From Bacillota bacterium (GTDB lineage: Bacteria; Bacillota; Clostridia; Clostridiales; Clostridiaceae), in NCBI GenBank assembly GCA_030706015.1, contig JAUZPI010000012.1, positions 8,727 to 72,726 on the forward strand: DNA of 64,000 nucleotides, written 5' to 3'. The notes beneath the pieces are model-generated. The model saw only the letters and a list, made by a program, of their open reading frames with translations. It was not told the DNA's origin and searched no databases. Shown in pieces: positions 17,141 through 24,925 of the stretch. Position 1 is the first letter of the stretch. Each line of letters opens with the position of its first letter. Position numbers and translations under genes: made by a program.

Positions 17141-19166
17141 TTTTTAATCCTTTAAAAGTTTTATTAGTAACATATCCTCCAATGAAGAATATGAGCATAA
17201 ATATGGTAAGTAATATTGATATTTCCATTAGTCTTGAGGCGTTAATCCCGCTTGTTATCATTCTAAGCCCTTCCACTGTATAGGTCATTGGAAAGTACGG
17301 TGAAACAACTCTAAAAAATTTTGGAGCAGTTTCTATAGGAAAGGTTCCTCCAGAGGATGCTAACTGAAGTATAAACAGTATAAAAAGTATTGGCGTACCT
17401 ACTATTCCAATAGCATAGGATACACCATACATTATGCTGAAAAAAACCACTGATATAAACATGTTCTCAAGATAAAATAGAACTGGATTTGTGGGGCTAA
17501 GACCTAAGGCAGTAATAAGCACCAAGCTCAAGATTAGGGCTTGTAGTATAACTAAAGCTGAACCTACTAGAAAGGTTCCTGTATATGTTTTTAAAAACTT
17601 GTTTTGAATTATCTTCGATATCTTTGTTAGAGATAATATAAGATTTATGAGCATTGCACCAAGCCAAAGAGATAGAGAAATAAAGTATGGAGCAAGACCT
17701 TGACCGTAATAAGTAACCTTGTTTATTGAAACATCAGATAGAGTTAATGGATTTGTTACAAATTTTGATATATCCTCTACACTAAATATCAGATTACTAT
17801 TCATAGTATTGTAGCCATTATTTAATCCATCTCTTAATTTTATGCTTCCATCATTTACAGCGCTTATTCCATTGGTTAAATCTGCTGCACCAGTGCTTAG
17901 AGAAGTAAGACCTGCAGTTAGGTAACCAGTTTTTTGAATTGCTGTATTTAATCCATTTGATAAGATCTGGCTACCAGTTTTAAGCTTGTTAGCTCCTTCA
18001 ATAAGCTGGTTTATTCCTGATGCGGCAGTGCTTTGGGTTGATGCCAGTGTATTTGCTAGAGTGCTTGTTCCTGCTGCCACTTGTTTTGATGATGTACTCA
18101 ACTGATTTAAATTTTTGGTCAGTCTATCTGCACTAGTTGATGCAGCTCTCAGATTTTCTTCAAGCTTATTAGAGTTAATTGTATTTACTAGTCCAGTCAG
18201 TATTGCCTGAACATTGGCAATACTCTGTGGATCAGTTGATGCAGCTAAAATTGAGGATGTTTGATTTAAAGCGGCTTTAATCTGTCCAATACTATCTGCA
18301 GCCGTAGTTAGTCCTTGCGGAAGATTGGCATTTGATGTTCCAACAGCTACTGCAGACATTCCATCTGAAAGAGCTTTAGCTCCATTTACTAATTGAGAAA
18401 GGCTATCAGAATTTTGAGTTAAACCGCTCTTAAATTGATTGAGACCACTTATTAAGGAATCCATTCCTGTTGAAAGCTGAGCTTCTCCTGCGGCAGCCTG
18501 TTTTAAGCCGTCCTGCAGCTGTTTAGAGCCAGTTGCAGCAGTTGCTAAGCCTGAAGTTATTTGTTTTGAGCCAGTTAACAATTTTCCTGTTCCATCCTGA
18601 AGGGTATTTGCACCTTGGCTGGCATTTAAAAGTGAAGCCTTAACATCATACAAACTGCTTGCTAGTGATTTGGTAGTCTGTTCCTGAATATTTGAAGCAA
18701 CCTCAGATCTGATACTTTCTGCTGCTCTTTCAGATACTTGAGCAAATACAAAATTTTTACCTTTGTTTGCTTCATAGAGAATAGTTGGCTTTATCAAATT
18801 ACCGCTGGCTGCCCCAGAAATTTTCTCGGAGAAATCTTCCGGGATTATGACAGAAGCATAATAAGCTGTGCCACTTACACCTTTTTTAGCCTCATCTAAG
18901 TTCACAAACTTCCAATTTACTTTATTATTTTGTTTGAGATTGTTTTCTATATCTTTTCCGATATTATATTCTTTCCCATCCTTTATTACGGGTCTATCTA
19001 AATTAACAAATGCTACTGGAACATTATAAAATCTCCCATAAGGATCCCAAAATGCACTGAGATATATTCCTGAATATAATATAGGAACAAATATAATAGC
19101 TACGGTGGAAATTACCATAATTCTAAACAAGGCCTTTTTCTTATTTTCCTGGAATTTTTCGCTCAT
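17118..19166 (-). CDS. YhgE/Pip-family membrane protein (first copy)
   Basis: A large membrane protein of the YhgE/Pip family (name from a lactococcal phage receptor), with an ABC-2-like membrane domain. One N-terminal TM (about 15-40) is followed by a conserved extracytoplasmic domain with PVAFVNLDRPV, then a long region of short repeats with a Gly-Leu-x-x-Leu spacing (LQDGLKQAAAGEAQL, LTAGLTSLSTGAADL), likely coiled coil, and five or six TMs at the C-terminus (from about residue 500). AGGAAAGCT supports the ATG at 19166 (MSEKFQENKKK), not the upstream TTG. Related type VII-secretion-associated and export roles are proposed, but function is not established. A second copy lies at 24926. Confidence 0.85.
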   Translation of the reverse strand: MSEKFQENKKKALFRIMVISTVAIIFVPILYSGIYLSAFWDPYGRFYNVPVAFVNLDRPVIKDGKEYNIGKDIENNLKQNNKVNWKFVNLDEAKKGVSGTAYYASVIIPEDFSEKISGAASGNLIKPTILYEANKGKNFVFAQVSERAAESIRSEVASNIQEQTTKSLASSLYDVKASLLNASQGANTLQDGTGKLLTGSKQITSGLATAATGSKQLQDGLKQAAAGEAQLSTGMDSLISGLNQFKSGLTQNSDSLSQLVNGAKALSDGMSAVAVGTSNANLPQGLTTAADSIGQIKAALNQTSSILAASTDPQSIANVQAILTGLVNTINSNKLEENLRAASTSADRLTKNLNQLSTSSKQVAAGTSTLANTLASTQSTAASGINQLIEGANKLKTGSQILSNGLNTAIQKTGYLTAGLTSLSTGAADLTNGISAVNDGSIKLRDGLNNGYNTMNSNLIFSVEDISKFVTNPLTLSDVSINKVTYYGQGLAPYFISLSLWLGAMLINLILSLTKISKIIQNKFLKTYTGTFLVGSALVILQALILSLVLITALGLSPTNPVLFYLENMFISVVFFSIMYGVSYAIGIVGTPILFILFILQLASSGGTFPIETAPKFFRVVSPYFPMTYTVEGLRMITSGINASRLMEISILLTIFMLIFFIGGYVTNKTFKGLKNIKAEGE

Positions 19167-19324
19167 AGCTTTCCTGATACTTAAAATCGTCAGCAAACTG
19201 ATTTTATTATTCTATTTATTAAAAATAGAAAAGCACAGGATTTCACCTACCTTTTTATCATGGTTAATATATAGTGTCTGTATATTGCCTAAATATTATG
19301 CATAAACCCCATTACGGCGCAAAA

Positions 19325-19360
19325 AAGGAGTGTTACACAGTTTAATTGTGAACACTCCTT
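19325..19360 (-). terminator. Intrinsic terminator of the dockerin gene
   Basis: Ten-bp inverted repeat AAGGAGTGTT / AACACTCCTT with a loop that itself pairs (CACA/TGTG), 14 nt after the stop. Confidence 0.85.
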
Positions 19361-19374
19361 CTTAAGAATATTAT

Positions 19375-21957
19375 TTACTTTGTGGCCCTCTTTGAGCAAA
19401 GTACTAAATCATATATATCAATTATTCCATCCTTATTAAAATCATATCTTGAAATCCAATTAGTATTAGTACTCTTCATATTGTAATTTTTGGCTACAGA
19501 AGCCAAATCTAGTATATCAACTTTACCATCACTGTTAATATCACAGTTATCAATGAAATTAGCATTGATGTCTACATTATCCTTTATTGTGAAGTTATAA
19601 ACCTGATTGGTGCTCAATACGTTTCCTAATTTATCTGTCCAATTGCGGAAGGTATATCCTTCTGTAGCTGATGCAGTTAAGGTTACTGTAGCTCCGTAAT
19701 TATAGCCTTGCAACAAGCCAGCGATACTACCATTTGTGGCCGTTACATTAACTGTAAGGCCCGTATATGTGAACCTATCACTATTGCTTATTACGTTTGT
19801 CCCATTAGGACCCACTATAACTATGTCAGCAGTACCAATATTACTTGCTATAGGAGAAGTTACGGTAATTGATGTGTCGCTATTAACCTTTAGGTTAGTT
19901 CCAAGATTGTTATCAAAGTATACTTCTGTAGCCCCAGTAAATCCTGTACCTGTTATATTGACTACTGTACCACCTTTAACAAGGCCAGTATTAGGACTTA
20001 CGCTATTAATTACTGGTGGTGCTGCAGTGGGTTCAATTTTTAAAATAGATTTACTTTGTTTATTATAAATATAAAAATCTGTCCTATTAGAGAATTCAAC
20101 CAAATCCAATTGCACTCCAAAATCTGCTATTAATGCGTTAGTATAACTGTTATAAACAGCAGTGTTTGTGAAGGCTAATCCATACTTGGCAAATATTATA
20201 TCTCCACCATAACTTCCTAATATGTGGGTTGGGTCTACTGGATCAAAGTCTCTTCCGGCAAAATAGACCTGTTCTCCATCAAATAATGTATATCTTTCAG
20301 TAGTTAAAAATCCATTACCGTTATTATAATTTGTTGTGCCAATAACCTTGTTATAAGTTGTGCTATAATAAATCATATTGGATCCAGTGGACTCTGATTC
20401 ACCTATGTATAATATATGTTTGTCAGTATTTATTGCTAGATCAGGATAATATGTTGTGTCAATTGCTAATGTTTTGTCAGTATTAGTAATAAGGTCATAT
20501 TCATATATGTCGCACCACTGATCACGTTCTGCATAATATAGTTTGTTTCCATCAATTACAATTCTATAAGGGTCTGAAGAGGTATATAATGTTCCTGTAA
20601 TTTCCCTACTAAGCATATCAACTATAGCTATCTGATTTGCGTCATCAAGGGAAATATATAATTTGCCTTTTTCTATAATAATATCTGTAGGTTCACTTGT
20701 AAAAGTTATGGATTTTTCTAAATTTAAGGTGGTGGCATTTATAAAGAACAAAGCTTTGTTCTCATTTGAAATTCCATATATAGTATTGGTGGCCTCATCT
20801 AGTACCCATTGAGTAAGCGAAGAGTCCATTTCCAAGCTATAGGTATGCGGTTGCTCAAGTACACTGTTAGTATTACTTTGTATTGGTGCTGCAGGAGTTC
20901 CTGAAATAAGTGAGATAATATTGCTTCTATCTATTAAACCGTTTGAACTAGTAAAACTTTTTATGCTTCCAGTAGCTTTACTATAAAGATAAATTGTACT
21001 GTTTGAAACCTCCACCAAATCCATGTCTGAGCCATAATCACCTAATTTTACATGTGTCGCTGCATCATATATGCTTGTATTAGTAAAAGCTAAATTATTC
21101 TTAGCCAATATTACATTACCACCAAAATCCCCGATACACCTTAGGGGGTTGTCTAACTTAAAATCCCTACTAGCATAATAAACATTTGCACCGTCAAATA
21201 GTGTATTTCTTCCAGGAAATGAATATCCATACCCATTATCATAATTGGTTCTGCCAATAACTTTGTTATCTATTGTACTATAATAAATCATATTGGAACC
21301 ACTGGATCCAGATTCACCTATGTATAATATATGTTTGTCAGTATTTATTGCAAGATCAGGTTCGTATATTGAGTCAAAGTCGAGTCCTTTGTCTGTATTT
21401 GTAACAAGATCATATGCGTGAATTAAACACCACTGATCACGTTCTGCATAATATAGTATGTTTCCGTCTTTCACTACCCTATAAGGATCAGAGAAGGTAG
21501 ATAAAGTTTTGGTAATAGTTCTGCTTGACATATCAACTATAACTATCTGTTTTAAATCATCAAGGGTTATATATAAATTACCGCTATCCTTGATGATATC
21601 TGTTGGACTGCCATTAAAAATTATACTCTTCTCTGTTTTCATTGTGGTTGCATTTATAAAGTATAAAGTCTTATTATCTTGCGAAATCGCATATAAGGTA
21701 TTAGTAGATTCATCAAGTACCCATTGAGTAAGTGATGATATATTTAGCTCAATACTAGATGTATGTGGTGTAATCCCGGTAGTAGAGATTGAAGATTTTT
21801 TATTTTTAGCTCCAAGAGCTTTAGTGAATGATTTTGGAATCTGAATTGAAATAGAAGGCCTATCATTTGTAGCCGCAATGGCATTTGTGAATGATGGTGC
21901 AAACCAAACTGCTGCCATAAAAATAATTGTAAATATGACTGTGAATTTCTTAAACAT
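19375..21957 (-). CDS. Secreted dockerin protein with duplicated propeller-like region, IPT and B-repeat domains
   Basis: An 860-aa exported protein. Signal peptide at residues 1-29 ending TNAIAATND. Two homologous blocks, about 65-345 and 370-645, share SSLTQWVLDE.TNT.Y.IS, Y.AERDQWC and LAINTDKHILYIGES; the period is exactly 305 residues, and short blade-like strands suggest a beta-propeller. An IPT/TIG domain follows (646-731, SPNTGLVKGGTVVNITGTGF), then an InlB B-repeat-like module (732-802, YTFRNWTDKLGN), and a type I dockerin (803-860) with two Ca2+-binding F-hands DINSDGKVDILD and DFNKDGIIDIYD. The dockerin implies docking to a cohesin, that is, cellulosome membership. No catalytic domain is seen. 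Strong GGGGGG ribosome site. Confidence 0.88.
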   Translation of the reverse strand: MFKKFTVIFTIIFMAAVWFAPSFTNAIAATNDRPSISIQIPKSFTKALGAKNKKSSISTTGITPHTSSIELNISSLTQWVLDESTNTLYAISQDNKTLYFINATTMKTEKSIIFNGSPTDIIKDSGNLYITLDDLKQIVIVDMSSRTITKTLSTFSDPYRVVKDGNILYYAERDQWCLIHAYDLVTNTDKGLDFDSIYEPDLAINTDKHILYIGESGSSGSNMIYYSTIDNKVIGRTNYDNGYGYSFPGRNTLFDGANVYYASRDFKLDNPLRCIGDFGGNVILAKNNLAFTNTSIYDAATHVKLGDYGSDMDLVEVSNSTIYLYSKATGSIKSFTSSNGLIDRSNIISLISGTPAAPIQSNTNSVLEQPHTYSLEMDSSLTQWVLDEATNTIYGISNENKALFFINATTLNLEKSITFTSEPTDIIIEKGKLYISLDDANQIAIVDMLSREITGTLYTSSDPYRIVIDGNKLYYAERDQWCDIYEYDLITNTDKTLAIDTTYYPDLAINTDKHILYIGESESTGSNMIYYSTTYNKVIGTTNYNNGNGFLTTERYTLFDGEQVYFAGRDFDPVDPTHILGSYGGDIIFAKYGLAFTNTAVYNSYTNALIADFGVQLDLVEFSNRTDFYIYNKQSKSILKIEPTAAPPVINSVSPNTGLVKGGTVVNITGTGFTGATEVYFDNNLGTNLKVNSDTSITVTSPIASNIGTADIVIVGPNGTNVISNSDRFTYTGLTVNVTATNGSIAGLLQGYNYGATVTLTASATEGYTFRNWTDKLGNVLSTNQVYNFTIKDNVDINANFIDNCDINSDGKVDILDLASVAKNYNMKSTNTNWISRYDFNKDGIIDIYDLVLCSKRATK

Positions 21958-22137
21958 AAATACCCCCCAAACTATTTTATAACTATCGAAGATAGAATTT
22001 AATTTTGCAATTGATTATACCATGTTTGTAAATTATACACAATTATAATTTATATTGCAATTTCATTGCAAATAGTAGAATTTTAGTCAATTTTTGCATT
22101 ATAGTGCAGTTTGATTTTAGTAAATGGCTTACTTTTG

Positions 22138-23235
22138 CTATCTTATGTCTTTAATACTCTCAACAATTATTTTTTCAACTTTTTTTGCATCGTCAACGTA
22201 AAAGAAATGTGCAGAATTATCCAACCATATTAGATGTTTTCCTAGTGGTGCACTTAATTTGTTGAAAAAGCTTTCCATCAAGGTAATATTACATACCTTA
22301 TCGTGTTTTCCGTGAAAAAAATATACTGGTATTTCTATATGATGTATTTCAGAAAAATCACTAATCATTTCATAACAAAATGCAAGTGGCAGTCCCTTAA
22401 ATGTATTTATTATATCTCTTATTGTATAATCAGGTGAAAACAACAAATGTTGTATAGTTGAAATAGGACTAGGAGGTTTGATTAAATCGTCTTTATATGT
22501 ATATCCACCAAATTTCATTAGCCATTTTCGCAGCACTTTCCAGTCATCATAACTATCTTCATATGGTGGCAGCCCCACCTTCATCAACTCTTGCTCAGCC
22601 TTTTTATTATTAGTGGATTTTGCGTGTTCTAAAGCCCATGGGTAGGATAATTGGTCACTCTCCGCCCAGTTTATAATTTGCGCTATACCAAAATAAGCAT
22701 AAAACTTGTTAGGAAATTGTCTAACCATATTCATGCCAATAACACTTCCCCACGAAATACCAGCTAGATATATTTTATCGGTATTAAATCTCTCTCTTAG
22801 TCTATCCACAAGTTCATTTGCGTCAGAAATATATTGTCCAATATTCATAGAATCGTTATTAATTTTGTTGCTAAATGATTTGCCTGTTCCTCTTTGATCC
22901 CAATAGATTAATTTAAAATTTCTAACAAGCTTAGAAGTGGTTACTTGAGATATATTTTCTACAGCACGACAGCTTACTCCTGGGAAAGGCATACCTGGTC
23001 CGCCATGAAGAACAAGTAATATCGGTTTATCTTTATCACCTGCTTGAATTAAAATAGATTGTTCAATCCCACCTATAGATATTTTCTCTATCATAGAACA
23101 CCCATTGGGAGATGCTGTGATTCTGCTACTTCTAAGAACCTTTTTTTGCATATATGCCCTATAAATTAATAATAAAACTATAGTTAAGAGGCAAAATGAT
23201 AATAATCCAAATATAAGAATAAAAATTAAACGCAT
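22138..23235 (-). CDS. Membrane-anchored alpha/beta hydrolase (proline iminopeptidase-like, S33)
   Basis: A 365-aa serine hydrolase with one N-terminal TM (about 3-27). The oxyanion strand LVLHGGPGMPFPG, YWDQRGTGKS, and nucleophile elbow GISWGS match peptidase family S33; GKHDKVCN carries the likely acid and SAHFFYVDD the catalytic His. It follows the TetR gene by 17 nt and is very probably its regulated partner. The substrate could be a peptide or a small ester; the membrane anchor suggests it works outside. Confidence 0.88.
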   Translation of the reverse strand: MRLIFILIFGLLSFCLLTIVLLLIYRAYMQKKVLRSSRITASPNGCSMIEKISIGGIEQSILIQAGDKDKPILLVLHGGPGMPFPGVSCRAVENISQVTTSKLVRNFKLIYWDQRGTGKSFSNKINNDSMNIGQYISDANELVDRLRERFNTDKIYLAGISWGSVIGMNMVRQFPNKFYAYFGIAQIINWAESDQLSYPWALEHAKSTNNKKAEQELMKVGLPPYEDSYDDWKVLRKWLMKFGGYTYKDDLIKPPSPISTIQHLLFSPDYTIRDIINTFKGLPLAFCYEMISDFSEIHHIEIPVYFFHGKHDKVCNITLMESFFNKLSAPLGKHLIWLDNSAHFFYVDDAKKVEKIIVESIKDIR

Positions 23236-23252
23236 TTGTCTTTACCTCACTT

Positions 23253-23948
23253 TCAAATTTTCTTTTCTAGAATAATATTACAAAAATAATTAATATGCTC
23301 ATCCATCTGCCTTTCAAGTGAATTTTTATCAGCATTTATAGATTTAGAAATAATATACTCAAAAAACATAAAATTTAATGGGTAAATGTATTCGTAGGCA
23401 CATATTCTAGTATTAATAGATGTTATCTTACCCTGCTCAATCATTTTTTCTAAGGCCTTTTCCATAAAGCTTAATGATTTCTTAAAAGATTCGTGTAATA
23501 GTATATTAGCTGCCCGTTGGTCAGAAGCTTGTTCAATAAATAAAATTCTCCATATCTTTTCCATTCTTGTGCTTAACATATATTGAATAAACAATTTTTT
23601 CCCTTGTTTAAAAAACTCTTTGGGAGTGTATTTTTTGATGGTATCATCAAGATTTTCCACTTGAGGAAACACTTTAATTGCTTCAGCTTTAAAAAATTCA
23701 TATATGTCCTCTAGAATTTCATCTTTGCTTTTGAAATGGTTGTATAACGAACTTTGCTTTATGCCAACCTCTTTTGCTAGATCCCTAATAGATACTGAAT
23801 TGAAACCTTTTTTTGAGAATAATTCAATTGACAAATCAAATATCTTATCTTTTGTTTCCTGTCCGTAAGATTTAGTTACTAGGTCAAATTTTAAATTTTT
23901 ACTTATCTTTCTTATAATAAATCTCCTCCTAATAATATAGACTACCAA
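23253..23948 (-). CDS. TetR-family transcriptional regulator
   Basis: An N-terminal TetR HTH (KIFDLSIELFSKKGFNSVSIRDLAKEVGIKQSSLYNHFKSKDEIL) is followed by a helical ligand domain. The start is unclear: the frame opens at a TTG (23948) with no ribosome site, while a perfect AGGAGG at 23930-23925 is followed at 6-9 nt by ATT (23918) and ATA (23915), with no ATG, GTG or TTG in range. Use of a rare start codon would give about 220 aa. It leads an operon with the S33-like hydrolase. Confidence 0.88.
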   Translation of the reverse strand: MVVYIIRRRFIIRKISKNLKFDLVTKSYGQETKDKIFDLSIELFSKKGFNSVSIRDLAKEVGIKQSSLYNHFKSKDEILEDIYEFFKAEAIKVFPQVENLDDTIKKYTPKEFFKQGKKLFIQYMLSTRMEKIWRILFIEQASDQRAANILLHESFKKSLSFMEKALEKMIEQGKITSINTRICAYEYIYPLNFMFFEYIISKSINADKNSLERQMDEHINYFCNIILEKKI

Positions 23949-24083
23949 CTGCTAGTTTAATTATAAGCTACCAATTACTGGAGTGTAAAATATATCCATG
24001 TTTTAATTGGAATAAGTATATGATAACTTTTTTCTGAGTACATCATAATATAATAGATATAAAAGTTTACTTGGAGGGTTAAC

Positions 24084-24728
24084 GTGTTATATTTTTGCCC
24101 AATTCATGGTGCGTGGTTTGAATACCAAAACAATGTTTACCTAAACTATAGAAATGAAAGAGCTGATGAAAATATAATCGATCTATGGAACACCGTCTCT
24201 CCACCTCCTGCACCTGAACTAAAATTAGCAGTAGTTGATTCCAAGATTACTGCACTGTTGATATTAGATATGGAGACTACCATATGCAAAAGCCCACGTT
24301 GTATAGCTTCAATCAATAATATTTCTAATTTACTTATGAATGCTCGAAAAAATAACATGCTTGTTGTTTATAGTCTCACCCACAATGGAAATCCTCAAGA
24401 TATTGCAAGAAAGATAGCCCCTTTGCCAAGTGACCCTATTGTAAAATCAAATGTTGATAAGTTCTTTCAGACTAATCTAGACGAAATACTACAGAAAAAA
24501 AGTATTAAAACTGTAATTGTTACTGGCTTCGCTGCCAACGGTGCAGTACTTCACACAGCAACTAGTGCTGCTTTCCACGGATATAATGTCATCGTTCCTG
24601 TAGACTGCATGTCTACTGCCAATATTCTTTATGCAGAGCAATATACAGCTTGGCATATGCTTAATAGTCCTGCAACTAGAAATCGAGCAGTGTTGACCAA
24701 AAGTAATTTGATTGATTTTATGCACTAG
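24084..24728 (+). CDS. Isochorismatase-like hydrolase without the family cysteine
   Basis: A 214-aa cysteine-hydrolase-superfamily fold. TALLILDMETTICKS carries the first catalytic Asp, VKSNVDKFFQTNLDEIL the Lys, and VIVTGFAANGAVLHTATSAAFHGYNV the strand that normally holds the nucleophile in the pattern N-x-C-V; here the position is Ala. True isochorismatases (EntB, PhzD) also lack this Cys, so nicotinamidase-like chemistry is unlikely. The N-terminal 60 residues start FCPIHGAWFEYQNN. GTG start 5 nt after GGAGGG. Transcribed away from the TetR gene. Confidence 0.8.
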   Translation: MLYFCPIHGAWFEYQNNVYLNYRNERADENIIDLWNTVSPPPAPELKLAVVDSKITALLILDMETTICKSPRCIASINNISNLLMNARKNNMLVVYSLTHNGNPQDIARKIAPLPSDPIVKSNVDKFFQTNLDEILQKKSIKTVIVTGFAANGAVLHTATSAAFHGYNVIVPVDCMSTANILYAEQYTAWHMLNSPATRNRAVLTKSNLIDFMH

Positions 24729-24765
24729 AAAAAAACATATGATAGATTCCGCTTGTATTCATTCA

Positions 24766-24866
24766 AAATTAATGAAGTTACTGGTTCTATTTTTTATGCA
24801 CCAATCAATGTATGCTGATATTAGCAATGGTTACTTCAAATAAGAAGGTATATTTTCAACATCTCC
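24766..24866 (+). pseudogene. Decayed fragment of an ABC substrate-binding protein gene
   Basis: About 100 bp closely match 30469-30571 inside the binding-protein gene at 30359 (shared pieces TTTTTTATGC, CAATGTATGCTG, AGCAATGG, TACTTCAAA, ATCTCC). Compared with that gene it has a 4-nt CAAT duplication that shifts the frame and a GAA-to-TAA nonsense change after TACTTCAAA. No start or further coding sequence remains, so it is a dead duplicate remnant. Confidence 0.8.
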
Positions 24867-24878
24867 GAAATAAAAATA

Positions 24879-24900
24879 GGTGCCCTTTATTAAGAGCACC
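24879..24900. terminator. Probable terminator between isochorismatase-like gene and second yhgE-like gene
   Basis: Stem GGTGCCCTT / AAGAGCACC with one mismatch, between convergent genes. Confidence 0.5.
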
Positions 24901-24925
24901 CGTTTAATATTATAACTTTATACAA

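Noticed and set aside
19736..20068. 110-aa plus-strand frame
   Set aside because: Antisense shadow of the IPT domain of the dockerin gene; low-complexity Val/Pro/Leu composition.
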